From Bacteroidota bacterium (lineage in GTDB: Bacteria > Bacteroidota > Bacteroidia > JAFLBG01): a stretch of 64,000 bases of DNA. Each line of letters begins with the position of its first letter. The stretch's first letter is position 1. The position numbers and the translations under genes are program-made. This document shows, in pieces, positions 25,354-33,970 of this stretch. The stretch covers positions 1-64,000 of the forward strand of contig JAFLBG010000003.1 in assembly GCA_017303975.1 (NCBI GenBank), in the 5' to 3' direction. The notes under the pieces were generated by a model. That model was not told the origin of the DNA. It ran no database searches and was given only the letters and a program-made list of their open reading frames with translations.

Positions 25354-26274
25354 TTATTTGAATTGGGTTACCCATTTGAAATTTGTAGACAGAATGGTTT
25401 GTTTTTCTTTTTTAATGTACTCTAAATATGCTGCTGCAGCATGCGATAGCTCTTTCTTTTTTAGCCATACCAATCTCCAATTTGATTTCATTGGCAGATT
25501 AGGCGATTTTATTATGTATAATTCTTTGTTCTTTAATTCATTTCTAATTCCAATTAATGGCATTATTGAATAGCCAAGTCCAGCAATTACAGCTTGTTTA
25601 ACTGCTTCGTTAGATGTTAATTCTACTTTTTTTCTAACAGAAATATTTTGTTTGTCGAGATATCCTTCCATTGCTAAGCGTGTTGCTGAGCCATCTTCTC
25701 TAAAAATATAAGGAAGTGAGTTTAGTTCTTTTGTAGTTACATTCTTCTTATTTGCGTCTTTGTTTCCTATAAGATAAAGTTTGTTTTCAAGTAGAATCTC
25801 CTCTTCTAGTTTAAGGTTTTTAGGTATGGTTGAAATGAGTGCAAAGTCGGTTTCATTGTTTTCAAGACTCTCAATTACTTTTGCCTTGTTGGTTACATCA
25901 ATAACGAAATCTATACCGGGGTTGGATTTGTAGAATCTGCTTATGAAGTAGGGCATGATGTATTTTCCGGTTGATACCGATGCTATTTTTACCTTGCCTG
26001 CCAGAACGCCTTTGTATGCTAGTGTTTTGTAATTTATGGCATACACTTCGTTTAGTATTTTTTCGGCCATTTTAGCAAGTTGAATGCCAAATTCAGTAAT
26101 GTGTATTTTTCTTCCAATAACTTCTGTTAAAGGAACTTCAAATTGCTCTTGTAATTTTTTTAGTTGGATAGAAACCGCTGGTTGTGTCATAAATAATTCT
26201 TCCGAAGCTTTTGTAACGCTCTGTGTTGATACCACTTTTAAGAATATTTGTAGTTGATGTAAAGTATAATGCAT
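25354..26274 (-). CDS. LysR family transcriptional regulator
   Basis: A 306-residue LysR-type regulator. The winged helix-turn-helix is at the N-terminus (HQLQIFLKVVSTQSVTKASEELFMTQPAVSIQLKKL, given here as its outline only), followed by a two-lobed effector-binding domain with the usual GKVKIASVSTGKYIMPYF entry. It is divergent from the isocitrate dehydrogenase gene across 89 bp, the classic arrangement for a LysR regulator and its target, so it probably controls icd. The effector may be a TCA-cycle or nitrogen-related metabolite (inference). The overall outline resembles CysB/CbbR-like members. Confidence 0.9.
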   Translation of the reverse strand: MHYTLHQLQIFLKVVSTQSVTKASEELFMTQPAVSIQLKKLQEQFEVPLTEVIGRKIHITEFGIQLAKMAEKILNEVYAINYKTLAYKGVLAGKVKIASVSTGKYIMPYFISRFYKSNPGIDFVIDVTNKAKVIESLENNETDFALISTIPKNLKLEEEILLENKLYLIGNKDANKKNVTTKELNSLPYIFREDGSATRLAMEGYLDKQNISVRKKVELTSNEAVKQAVIAGLGYSIMPLIGIRNELKNKELYIIKSPNLPMKSNWRLVWLKKKELSHAAAAYLEYIKKEKQTILSTNFKWVTQFK

Positions 26275-26282
26275 AAATATAA

Positions 26283-26299
26283 ATTATGATAACTATAAT
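26283..26299. promoter_or_regulatory. possible LysR operator in the icd/LysR intergenic region
   Basis: ATTAT and ATAAT flank a 7-nt centre and contain a T-N11-A core, the known half-site pattern for LysR-type regulators. It lies between the divergent genes, upstream of the icd -7 element. The region is extremely AT-rich, so the match is weak evidence. Confidence 0.3.
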
Positions 26300-26332
26300 A
26301 AATATAAATAAAAACTTATGAATAGATGTATA

Positions 26333-26340
26333 TAGATTTG
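26333..26340 (+). promoter_or_regulatory. -7 element for isocitrate dehydrogenase
   Basis: TAGATTTG matches TAnnTTTG. The expected transcript start near 26347 leaves a short leader of about 17 nt before the ATG. No clear -33 TTTG is present, which would fit a promoter that depends on an activator such as the divergent LysR protein. Confidence 0.42.
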
Positions 26341-26363
26341 TGCCATAACTAAATATTTTTAAC

Positions 26364-27800
26364 ATGAATACTATAACAGTTGCTAAAGGAGATGGTATCG
26401 GTCCGGAGATTATGGATGCTACTATCAAAATTCTACTTGCTGCAGGAGCTAGAATTAAAATCGAGGAAATTGAAGTGGGTGAGAAAGTTTATCTCTCAGG
26501 AAATACTTCCGGTATCGCAAAAGAGTCTTGGGATAGTATCCGTAAGAATAAAATATTTTTAAAGGCTCCAATAACAACTCCACAAGGTGGAGGTTATAAG
26601 AGCTTGAATGTAACTACTCGCAAAATGTTGGGATTGTACGCCAATGTTAGGCCATGTCAAAGTTTTCATCCATTTGTAGAAACAAAGCATAAGGCAATGG
26701 ATTTGGTAATAATTAGGGAGAATGAAGAAGATCTATATGCAGGTATTGAACATCAACAAACAGATGAAGTTATTCAATGTTTGAAATTAATAAGTAGACC
26801 GGGTTGCGAAAAAATTATTCGCTATGCTTTTGAGTACGCAAAACAGGCAGGCAGAAAAAAAGTTACCTGCTTCACGAAGGATAATATAATGAAGCAAACA
26901 GATGGTTTGTTCCATCAAGTGTTTGATGAAATTGGTATTGAGTACCCCGAAATTGAAAAAGAACATTGGATAATAGATATTGGTGCTGCGAAAATGGCAG
27001 ATACTCCCGAGTCTTTTGATGTAATTGTTACGCTTAATTTGTACGGAGATGTTTTATCGGATGTGGCAGCGCAAATAGCTGGTTCTGTTGGTTTGGCGGG
27101 TTCTGCAAATATTGGAGAAGAATGTTCTATGTTTGAGGCTATCCATGGTTCGGCCCCTAGAAGGGCAGGGCAGAATGTAGCAAATCCATCCGGTTTGTTG
27201 CAAGGTGCTATTATGATGTTAAATCATATTGGGCAGTCCGATATTGCAGAAAAAATTCAGAATGCTTGGTTAAAGACTCTTGAAGATGGAGTACACACGT
27301 ATGATATTTATAAGCAAGGTATAAGTAAATTGAAGGTAAGTACTACTGAATTTGCCGATGCTGTTATTGATAGATTAGGTCAATTTCCAACAATTTTAAA
27401 ACCTGTTACGTATTCTAAATCAGAGGCTCTTGTTTTAAAACCGTATAGTCGAAAATCTAGCAAGAAGAAAGAGCTTGTTGGGTTTGATGCATTTCTACAT
27501 TGGAGAGGGGTAGATGTAAATAAACTAGGAGAGCAGGTTCGGAAATTAGGTTCCAAAAATTTAGAGCTGAATATGATTACCAATAGAGGCATTAAAGTTT
27601 GGCCGGATGGTTTCAAGGAAACTTTTTGTACAGATCATTGGAGATGTAGATTCAAATCAAAAGATGGCTCTGCGGTAGATAAAAGAGAAGTGGTGGAAAT
27701 TATTTCTCAGGCACTTAATAGCGATTTAGATGTAATTAAAACAGAAAACCTTTATACGTTTGATGGAGTACAGGGTTTTTCTTTGGGTCAAGGACAATAG
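26364..27800 (+). CDS. icd: isocitrate dehydrogenase (long, Thermus-type)
   Basis: The enzyme oxidatively decarboxylates isocitrate to 2-oxoglutarate with reduction of NADP (cofactor inferred), supplying the substrate of KorAB. The 478-residue protein has the isopropylmalate/isocitrate dehydrogenase fold: VAKGDGIGPEIMDA at the start, substrate-binding SLNVTTRKMLGLYANVRP, IIRENEEDLYAGIEH, and GDVLSDVAAQIAGSVGLAG. The extra C-terminal domain of about 140 residues (about 340-478) is like the Thermus thermophilus form and common in Bacteroidota. Probably the first gene of a unit continuing into the CutA-like gene 29 bp downstream. Confidence 0.93.
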   Translation: MNTITVAKGDGIGPEIMDATIKILLAAGARIKIEEIEVGEKVYLSGNTSGIAKESWDSIRKNKIFLKAPITTPQGGGYKSLNVTTRKMLGLYANVRPCQSFHPFVETKHKAMDLVIIRENEEDLYAGIEHQQTDEVIQCLKLISRPGCEKIIRYAFEYAKQAGRKKVTCFTKDNIMKQTDGLFHQVFDEIGIEYPEIEKEHWIIDIGAAKMADTPESFDVIVTLNLYGDVLSDVAAQIAGSVGLAGSANIGEECSMFEAIHGSAPRRAGQNVANPSGLLQGAIMMLNHIGQSDIAEKIQNAWLKTLEDGVHTYDIYKQGISKLKVSTTEFADAVIDRLGQFPTILKPVTYSKSEALVLKPYSRKSSKKKELVGFDAFLHWRGVDVNKLGEQVRKLGSKNLELNMITNRGIKVWPDGFKETFCTDHWRCRFKSKDGSAVDKREVVEIISQALNSDLDVIKTENLYTFDGVQGFSLGQGQ

Positions 27801-27829
27801 TATGGTGTAATTTATAAATACTGAATTAG

Positions 27830-28141
27830 ATGATTAATGTAGTGTTGTATTTGTCTCAAAATCATAATCCAATAGATGTAGTGGAGCAACTACTTCGAAA
27901 GGAGTTAGTTGCTTCCGCATTTGTTGATTATAATAACGAGTCCTATTCTCTTAAAGAAGGAGTTTTGGTGAAAACCCTGAATCATGTGATTACAGTGCAA
28001 ACAAAACAATTGCTGTTTAGTGAAATTGTAAAATTTATTGCTGTTAACTATGGGCAAGATATCGCTATTAATTCCGTTCCTATTGTATCTGCCAACGATT
28101 ATTTTGATAGCATGATTCGAGTTAATACCAAAAAGATATAG
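27830..28141 (+). CDS. small CutA-like protein
   Basis: A 103-residue protein whose strand/helix outline follows the CutA1/PII-like ferredoxin fold: an N-terminal beta strand (VVLYLSQNH), a helix VVEQLLRKELVASAFV matching the A-x-x-L-V-x-x-x-L-A-A pattern, a middle strand VLVKTLNHVITVQTK, and a final region I-NSVPIVSANDYFDSMI that resembles the CutA end. Family metal/trimer residues are not conserved well enough for certainty. It follows icd by 29 bp and precedes the small paralog pair by 44 bp. A regulatory trimer is possible; assignment is moderate. Confidence 0.5.
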   Translation: MINVVLYLSQNHNPIDVVEQLLRKELVASAFVDYNNESYSLKEGVLVKTLNHVITVQTKQLLFSEIVKFIAVNYGQDIAINSVPIVSANDYFDSMIRVNTKKI

Positions 28142-28185
28142 CGCTACAAAAAAAATAATTATATCAAATCTTAAAACTAACTGAA

Positions 28186-28479
28186 ATGAAAATAAAATTA
28201 ATTCAAGGGGCATTTGGCAAAGAAGATGCGGTAAGCCTTCTAACACAAATTATTCATGTGAAAATAAAGTTTCATGAAAATAAAATACAAAAATCGCACA
28301 ACGAAGAGGATATAAAAATGCGCGAATCTAGGATAAAACAATTGCAAAAGGAGTTGTACGAGCTTAGGTCTGCAGTAAATTCTATAACCGGAATTGTTTA
28401 TTTAGACTCTACTATAGAGGTAGGGAAGAACAATTCGCAAAAGGAAAATCGGTTAAAAAATAATTATGTAGCTAATTAG
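28186..28479 (+). CDS. small coiled-coil protein, paralog A, upstream of the exporter
   Basis: A 97-residue cytoplasmic-looking protein without signal peptide or cysteines. An N-terminal LIQGAFGKEDAVSLLTQII segment is followed by a charged helix (KIKFHENKIQ ... RESRIKQLQKELYELR) with heptad spacing, then a short polar tail. It is a clear paralog of the next gene: both share L-I-(Q/K)-G-(A/S)-F, K-I-x-(F/Y)-H-E-x-K-I and R-I-x-x-L spacing. Similar small proteins occur near ABC exporters in Bacteroidota to my knowledge, but no function is established. It could be a substrate, a regulatory subunit or an assembly factor of the complex encoded downstream. Confidence 0.68.
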   Translation: MKIKLIQGAFGKEDAVSLLTQIIHVKIKFHENKIQKSHNEEDIKMRESRIKQLQKELYELRSAVNSITGIVYLDSTIEVGKNNSQKENRLKNNYVAN

Positions 28480-28569
28480 AGAGGAACATAACATTCAAAA
28501 CTTTAATTAACCATACATCTCTTTTAAACATAGGATTTCTATAAAACATGTAACAAATAACATTAATTT

Positions 28570-28860
28570 ATGAAAACAGTAAATGAGTTAAGCTTAATAA
28601 AAGGTTCGTTTAACGCATCAGATGCTAACGAAGTTTTACTTACAATGATTAACAGTAAAATTGCATATCACGAGAAAAAGATTCTAGCAATGCGCGAACA
28701 TTCCGGTCTGGAAGATTTTAATTCGATAGCAAGAATTGCTGAGTTGAGGGAAACGGCTTCTGAATTACGTGCGCTTGTTTCTTTTGCAGGGAAGTCCAAT
28801 AATGGTTTAAAGATAACAGCCTCTGTAAAAATTGAACTAGAAGAGTTGTCGACTGTTTAG
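28570..28860 (+). CDS. small coiled-coil protein, paralog B, upstream of the exporter
   Basis: A 96-residue paralog of the preceding gene, 90 bp downstream. LIKGSFNASDANEVLLTMI and KIAYHEKKI align with paralog A, and a helix ending IARIAELRETASELRALV follows. Its C-terminus differs (ITASVKIELEELSTV) and could form a beta strand. There is no signal peptide or cysteine. The ABC gene begins 50 bp downstream in the same direction. Two divergent copies kept next to one exporter suggest distinct roles, for example a heterodimer. Function unknown. Confidence 0.7.
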   Translation: MKTVNELSLIKGSFNASDANEVLLTMINSKIAYHEKKILAMREHSGLEDFNSIARIAELRETASELRALVSFAGKSNNGLKITASVKIELEELSTV

Positions 28861-28910
28861 TTCTAATTGTGTTTTGTTGTATATTTAAGGCCTTTAATTA
28901 AATTTTGTTT

Positions 28911-30629
28911 ATGCATTCGAAAATACATCCTTTGCGAAGGTTTTTAAAGCTATTAGAGGCCGATAGGAAGGATATATATAATTTATATGTGTATGCTGTT
29001 TTGGCTGGTATTATTGGATTGTCGCTACCGTTAGGTATTCAAGCTATCATTAATTTAATTACTATTGGTCAACTTTCTACATCTTGGGCAGTATTGGTTT
29101 CGTTGGTAATTGCAGGAGTTATAGTTGCAGGACTTATGCAGGTTATGCAACTTCGAATAACAGAAAGTTTACAGCAGCGAATTTTTTTACGTACGTCTTT
29201 CGAGTATTCCTACAGGCTTCCCCGAATTAAGCTTGAGGCAACCGATAAATATTACTTGCCGGAACTTGTAAACCGTTTTTTCGATTCATTGAGTATTCAA
29301 AAAGGATTGCCGAAGGTGCTTATAGAATTTTCAACAGCGGTACTGCAAATAGTATTTGGGTTGATTTTGTTGTCTTTATACCATCCGTCATTTATTTTAT
29401 TTGGAGTTTTACTTTCACTTATCATTTTTCTTATTATAAAACTAACCGGGCAAAAAGGCTTGTCCACTAGCATTAATGAATCCAATTATAAATACGAAAT
29501 GGCTCATTGGCTTGAAGAAATTAGCCGTACAATGAAAAGTTTTAAAGTTACGGCTAATACCGATTTATTAATGCAGAAAACAGACGAAGTTGCTGCCAAT
29601 TATTTAGGCTATAGAAAACAACATTTTAAAATTTTGCAACTTCAGTACTTTGGTATGATTGCATTTAAGGCTGTTGTAGCAAGCGGGTTGCTTATTATTG
29701 GGAGTATTTTAGTTGTAAATCAGAAAATTAATTTAGGGCAATTTGTTGCAGCAGAAATAATAATCGTAATGGTAGTAAATTCTGTTGAAAAATTGATTCT
29801 GTCAACAGAAACTATTTACGATGTACTAACTGCTGTTGAAAAATTAAGTGCACTAACCGATTTGCCTTTAGATAAAGAAGAGGGCGAATCTGTAGATGTG
29901 TTGCAGATGAATTCTGGTCCATCAATTTCTATCAAAAACCTTTCTTTTGCGTTTCCGAATCAGAAGGGTTTTGTGCTGAATAATTTATCACTCGATATTA
30001 AACCCTCCGAAAGAGTTGTTATTGCAGGATACAATAGTTCCGGAAAATCAACATTGCTACAATTGATTGCAGGTATTTATAATCAATACTCCGGCAGTAT
30101 TTTAATTAATAATTTGCCTTGTGGAAATCTAAATAAATCAAGTTTGAGAAGTCAAATTGGATTAAGCTTATCGAATGATAATATTTTTAAGGCAAGATTA
30201 TATGATAATATTGTGATGGGACGAAGTGGAATTAGTTTTGATACGGTGCGTTGGGTATCAGAAAAACTATTGTTGGACGACTTTGTTAAATCTACCGAAA
30301 AGGGTTTTGATACTATATTAGAAACCGAAGGAAGAAAATTATCTAGAAGTGTTGTTCGTAAAATACTGTTAGCAAGAAGTATAGTTCATCGCCCCAGAAT
30401 TTTATTGTTAGAAAATCCAACGGATGAAATTGATAGCAAGAAGTCCGATGCAATTGTTAATTTTTTATCCGATAGGTCAATAGACTGTACTGTTTTAGCT
30501 GTTAGTAATAATTTGGAGTTGGCGGAAAAATTTGATCGTGTAATTGTATTAAAAAATGGAAGTATTATAGGAGAAGGTAAAGTGGAAGAGCTTAAAAAGT
30601 ACGATTGGTTTAAAGATGTATTTAGATAG
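28911..30629 (+). CDS. ABC exporter with degenerate nucleotide-binding domain
   Basis: A 572-residue half-transporter of the type I secretion/PrtD-like class: about six membrane helices (roughly 20-310) then a nucleotide-binding domain (about 340-560). Walker A is usable (GYNSSGKST, 373-381). The other catalytic motifs deviate: Q-loop Gln is Ser (about 421), the signature reads LSRSV (477-481) rather than LSGGQ, Walker B reads ILLLEN with Glu501 for Asp and Asn502 for the catalytic Glu, and the H-loop His is Asn533 (AVSNN). ATP binding without normal hydrolysis is implied, unless a partner NBD contributes. I start at ATG 28911; a TTG two codons upstream is possible. HlyD and TolC genes follow at 12 and 7 bp. 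Confidence 0.86.
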   Translation: MHSKIHPLRRFLKLLEADRKDIYNLYVYAVLAGIIGLSLPLGIQAIINLITIGQLSTSWAVLVSLVIAGVIVAGLMQVMQLRITESLQQRIFLRTSFEYSYRLPRIKLEATDKYYLPELVNRFFDSLSIQKGLPKVLIEFSTAVLQIVFGLILLSLYHPSFILFGVLLSLIIFLIIKLTGQKGLSTSINESNYKYEMAHWLEEISRTMKSFKVTANTDLLMQKTDEVAANYLGYRKQHFKILQLQYFGMIAFKAVVASGLLIIGSILVVNQKINLGQFVAAEIIIVMVVNSVEKLILSTETIYDVLTAVEKLSALTDLPLDKEEGESVDVLQMNSGPSISIKNLSFAFPNQKGFVLNNLSLDIKPSERVVIAGYNSSGKSTLLQLIAGIYNQYSGSILINNLPCGNLNKSSLRSQIGLSLSNDNIFKARLYDNIVMGRSGISFDTVRWVSEKLLLDDFVKSTEKGFDTILETEGRKLSRSVVRKILLARSIVHRPRILLLENPTDEIDSKKSDAIVNFLSDRSIDCTVLAVSNNLELAEKFDRVIVLKNGSIIGEGKVEELKKYDWFKDVFR

Positions 30630-30641
30630 AATAAGAAAGAC

Positions 30642-31988
30642 ATGTTAAATATTTCTGATAGTAAGTTGAAAGGATTGAAAGAAGATTCGTATGAATCTTT
30701 TCAAGAGGTTACTTCTACAAGTCTTACTCGTAAAATTGGTCGCGCAATTAGGTTTTTAAGTTTATTCTTATTTTTATTTCTTTTCTTACCGTGGACACAG
30801 AATATTTTTGAAAAAGGAAATGTAACTGCCTTGCATCCTGATCAACGCCCGCAAACTATTCATTCTATTATTCCTGGGCGAATAGAAAAATGGTTTGTAA
30901 AAGAAGGCGATTATGTAAAAAAGGGAGATACCATTTTATTTTTGAGTGAGATAAAAGATGATTATTTCGACCCTAATTTATTGCAGAATACCGACCAACA
31001 AATAAAAGCCAAAGAGATGGCGGTTTCTTCCTACGCAGAAAAAATAAAATCTCTCGATTCTCAAATTGACGCGTTGTTTCAAAGTCGGCTTCTTAAGTTG
31101 GAGCAAACAAGAAATAAATACCAACAGGCACTTTTAAAAATTGCATCCGACAGTGCAGATTTTGAAGCCTCCAAAACTAATTATGCAGTTGCAGAAGAGC
31201 AGTTTAAACGAATGGAAAAACTCTATAAAGACGGGCTAAAATCGTTAACTGAGTTTGAGGTTAGAAAGCTTAAGTTGCAAGAAACGTATGCTAAGTTAAT
31301 TTCTTCGGAGAACAAACTTTTAACATCACGGAACGAATTGATTAATGCTAAAATTGAATTAGGTGCTATTGATAACGAGTATAGAGATAAACTAGGGAAG
31401 GCAGAATCAGAAAAATATGCATCCATGTCTAGTATGTACGATGCAGAAGCAATCGTTACAAAGTTGCAGAATCAATACATGAATTATTCTGTTAGGTCTG
31501 GAATGTACTATGTTACTTCCCCTCAAAATGGGTATATAACAAAGGCTGTTAAAACAGGGCTTGGCGAATCCATTAAGGAAGGTGAAGCATTAATTAGTAT
31601 AATGCCAGCTAAGTATGATTTAGCGGTTGAAATGTATGTAGATCCAATGAATTTACCTTTAATAAACAAACAGCAAGATGTCCGATTTTTGTTTGATGGG
31701 TGGCCTGCACTTGTTTTTTCAGGTTGGCCTAAGATATCTGTAGGTACGTTTAGCGGAAGGGTTACCGCTATTGACAACTTTATTAGCGATAATGGAAAAT
31801 ATAGAGTTTTGGTAGTGCCCGATACAACCTACAAGCCTTGGCCTAAAGAACTACGTATTGGTGTGGGTGCTAAATGCATGGCTTTGATGAACGATGTTCC
31901 TATTTGGTATGAACTGTGGCGACAGATTAATGGATTTCCTCCGGACTATTATAATTCTAAACCAATACTAGATAGTAAGGAAAAATAA
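30642..31988 (+). CDS. HlyD-family periplasmic adaptor protein
   Basis: A 448-residue membrane-fusion protein expected to bridge the inner-membrane ABC transporter and the outer-membrane TolC channel. One N-terminal membrane helix (about 34-52, FLSLFLFLFLFLPW) is followed by a biotinyl/lipoyl-like half motif (PGRIEKWFVKEGDYVKKGD), a long coiled coil (about 105-275) and the returning half (YYVTSPQNGYITKAVKTG, GESIKEGEALISIMPA). The gene starts 12 bp after the ABC gene and ends 7 bp before tolC. It appears intact, so the complex is probably real despite the odd ATPase. Confidence 0.9.
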   Translation: MLNISDSKLKGLKEDSYESFQEVTSTSLTRKIGRAIRFLSLFLFLFLFLPWTQNIFEKGNVTALHPDQRPQTIHSIIPGRIEKWFVKEGDYVKKGDTILFLSEIKDDYFDPNLLQNTDQQIKAKEMAVSSYAEKIKSLDSQIDALFQSRLLKLEQTRNKYQQALLKIASDSADFEASKTNYAVAEEQFKRMEKLYKDGLKSLTEFEVRKLKLQETYAKLISSENKLLTSRNELINAKIELGAIDNEYRDKLGKAESEKYASMSSMYDAEAIVTKLQNQYMNYSVRSGMYYVTSPQNGYITKAVKTGLGESIKEGEALISIMPAKYDLAVEMYVDPMNLPLINKQQDVRFLFDGWPALVFSGWPKISVGTFSGRVTAIDNFISDNGKYRVLVVPDTTYKPWPKELRIGVGAKCMALMNDVPIWYELWRQINGFPPDYYNSKPILDSKEK

Positions 31989-31995
31989 AGTAGTT

Positions 31996-33402
31996 ATGAA
32001 ATTTAAATTTGCTATTTTATTTTCATTGTTTTCGTTGCTGCTTCAAGCAGATTCGTTATCCGTATTTTCACTAGAAGATTTTTTAAATATTGTAAAGCAA
32101 AATCATCCTGTCGCAAAGCAAGCCGATTTACAAAAAAGAATGGGTGAAGCGCAGTTGTTAAAAAACAAAGGATTGTTCGATCCCTATATTTATTCACAAC
32201 TCTCTCAGAAGAACTTTAACAATAAAAATTACTACTCTATAAACGAAAATGGGGTGGAGATGCCTACTCGAATTGGAGTTAAACTAAAGGCTGCTTATGA
32301 TGTTTCAGAGGGTGTTTTTTTGAATCCCGAAAATTCAACTTCTGTCAATGGACTTTTATCAAGTGGAGTTTCAGTGCCTCTATTGCAAGGCTTGTTTACA
32401 GATCAACGAAGAACAGCATTAAAACAAGCAAGATTATACCAAGACGCAACTGTTTATGAGCGTCAGCTAATGCTTAATAATTTAGTGTTCGATGCTATTA
32501 ATGCGTATTTGGAATGGGCTTTGTCTTATAATCAATTGCTGGTATATAAAGATGTATTAGATTTAGCTCAGATAAGATTTGATGGAGTTAAATCAAGCTA
32601 TTTATTTGGAGATAGGGCAGAGATTGATACTGTGGAAGCGTTTATACAATATCAAACACGTAAAGCGGATTATTTTCAAGCACAGCAAAACTATGCTAAA
32701 AACTCCATTTATTTATCTGAATTTTTGTGGACAGAAAGATTAACACCACTCCAATTAGCAAGCTCTACATATCCTGCTTCATTCTCCGCTTTAGAAGAGA
32801 AAATAGTAATCAAGCAAGATTCGTTAGAAAGAATTATTACGAACCTTCCTTATACTCAGCCTGCAATTAAAATCAGTAATTATAAAGTACAATTTTTAAA
32901 AGCAGAACGCTTGCTTAAAATCGAGAAGATAAAACCTAAGCTTGATGTAGATTATAATTTTTTAACCGAGAGTGTAACACCTAATTATTCGCAGCTCTTA
33001 AATTATAATTCAAATAATTATAAATGGGGTTTTAGTTTTTCTTTCCCTTTATTAGTAAGGGAAGCAAGGGGCGATTTAAATTTTACAAAGGCTAAAATGC
33101 AAGACGCAGATTATGATTATACATTTAAAATAGTTGAATATACCAACAAGGTAAAATCATATTATGTGGAGTTTGTTAATGCAAGCAATCAGGTTGGGTT
33201 TTATAAGAATATAGCGGCAAATCAGTTTCGGTTGCTAAATGCAGAGAAGTCAAATTTTGATAGTGGAGAGGGCTCCATTTTTATGATAAATATTCGAGAG
33301 CAAAATTTATTAAGTGCTCGATTAAAGCTGGTAGAGCAGCAAATCAAATATGAAAAGGCGTATTATTCTATATATTGGTCTGCCGGATTGCTTGCTCTTT
33401 AA
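31996..33402 (+). CDS. TolC-family outer-membrane channel protein
   Basis: A 468-residue outer-membrane efflux protein with a signal peptide (KFAILFSLFSLLLQA, cleaved near residue 17) and two repeated helical-hairpin halves typical of TolC, forming a trimeric beta-barrel and periplasmic tunnel. Markers include LSVFSLEDFLNIVKQNHP at the mature N-terminus, KNKGLFDPYIYSQ, GVSVPLLQG and AKLKLVEQQIKYEKA-like helices near the end. It closes the small-protein/ABC/HlyD/TolC gene set; a gap of 165 bp with a new promoter separates it from HU. Confidence 0.89.
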   Translation: MKFKFAILFSLFSLLLQADSLSVFSLEDFLNIVKQNHPVAKQADLQKRMGEAQLLKNKGLFDPYIYSQLSQKNFNNKNYYSINENGVEMPTRIGVKLKAAYDVSEGVFLNPENSTSVNGLLSSGVSVPLLQGLFTDQRRTALKQARLYQDATVYERQLMLNNLVFDAINAYLEWALSYNQLLVYKDVLDLAQIRFDGVKSSYLFGDRAEIDTVEAFIQYQTRKADYFQAQQNYAKNSIYLSEFLWTERLTPLQLASSTYPASFSALEEKIVIKQDSLERIITNLPYTQPAIKISNYKVQFLKAERLLKIEKIKPKLDVDYNFLTESVTPNYSQLLNYNSNNYKWGFSFSFPLLVREARGDLNFTKAKMQDADYDYTFKIVEYTNKVKSYYVEFVNASNQVGFYKNIAANQFRLLNAEKSNFDSGEGSIFMINIREQNLLSARLKLVEQQIKYEKAYYSIYWSAGLLAL

Positions 33403-33495
33403 TTCTCAAAACATTTGATTTTACTTATTCTTGGGCTTGATGCAGCTTAAAATGCCTTGTTTTCAACAATTGTGTAAAAGTATTTTCTTAAACTA

Positions 33496-33526
33496 TTGAC
33501 TATTGGCGGATTTTGGTGTACGTTTG
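33496..33526 (+). promoter_or_regulatory. promoter for HU
   Basis: TACGTTTG (33519-33526) is a perfect TAnnTTTG -7 element; TTG at 33496-33498 is 20 bp upstream and fits the -33 element. The transcript would start near 33533, about 35 nt before the HU start codon. This is the best promoter match in the window. Confidence 0.65.
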
Positions 33527-33567
33527 CTCTGTAATTCAATAAATGTCTAATAAATAAACAAATTAAA

Positions 33568-33840
33568 ATGAACAAAGCAGAATTAGTTGATTCAATTGCA
33601 AAAGATTCAAAACTTACAAAAGCTGATGCTGAAAGAGCATTAAACGCTTTTATTACTTCAACATCTAAAGCGTTAAAAAAAGGCGATAGATTAGCTTTAA
33701 TCGGATTTGGTTCTTTCTCTGTTGCTAAAAGAGCAGCAAGAATTGGAAGAAATCCTCAAACAGGAAAAGCAATTAAAATTGCAGCTAAAAAAGTTGTAAA
33801 ATTTAAAGCTGGATCTGATTTAGCTTCTAAAGTAAAATAA
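33568..33840 (+). CDS. HU-family nucleoid DNA-binding protein
   Basis: A 90-residue basic histone-like protein that bends and compacts DNA as a dimer. The HU/IHF signature GFGSFSVAKRAARIGRNPQT is complete, including the Pro that intercalates DNA (RNPQTG), and the rest matches HU closely (MNKAELVDSIAKDSKLTKAD at the start). It stands alone, with its own promoter and a strong terminator. Which HU paralog it is cannot be told. Confidence 0.97.
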   Translation: MNKAELVDSIAKDSKLTKADAERALNAFITSTSKALKKGDRLALIGFGSFSVAKRAARIGRNPQTGKAIKIAAKKVVKFKAGSDLASKVK

Positions 33841-33858
33841 TAATATTTTATTTTTTAT

Positions 33859-33897
33859 AAAAGGAGCCCAGTGGTTATAACCACTGGGCTCCTTTTT
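33859..33897. terminator. strong bidirectional-looking terminator after HU
   Basis: AAAAGGAGCCCAGTGGTT (33859-33876) and AACCACTGGGCTCCTTTT (33879-33896) are perfectly complementary and meet at a GGTTATAACC centre; T residues follow. It lies 18 bp after the HU stop. An upstream A run also allows termination in the opposite direction. Confidence 0.94.
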
Positions 33898-33970
33898 GTT
33901 AAATGCTGTTAAAAGCCACACAAACCCAATATTTTTTGGTAAGTTTATTTACTAACTAAAAATAGCACAA

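Noticed and set aside
28911-30629. ABC gene as a pseudogene because its NBD motifs deviate
   Set aside because: The frame is intact over 572 residues, the membrane domain is regular, Walker A is kept, and partner genes are tightly linked; loss of function is not shown.
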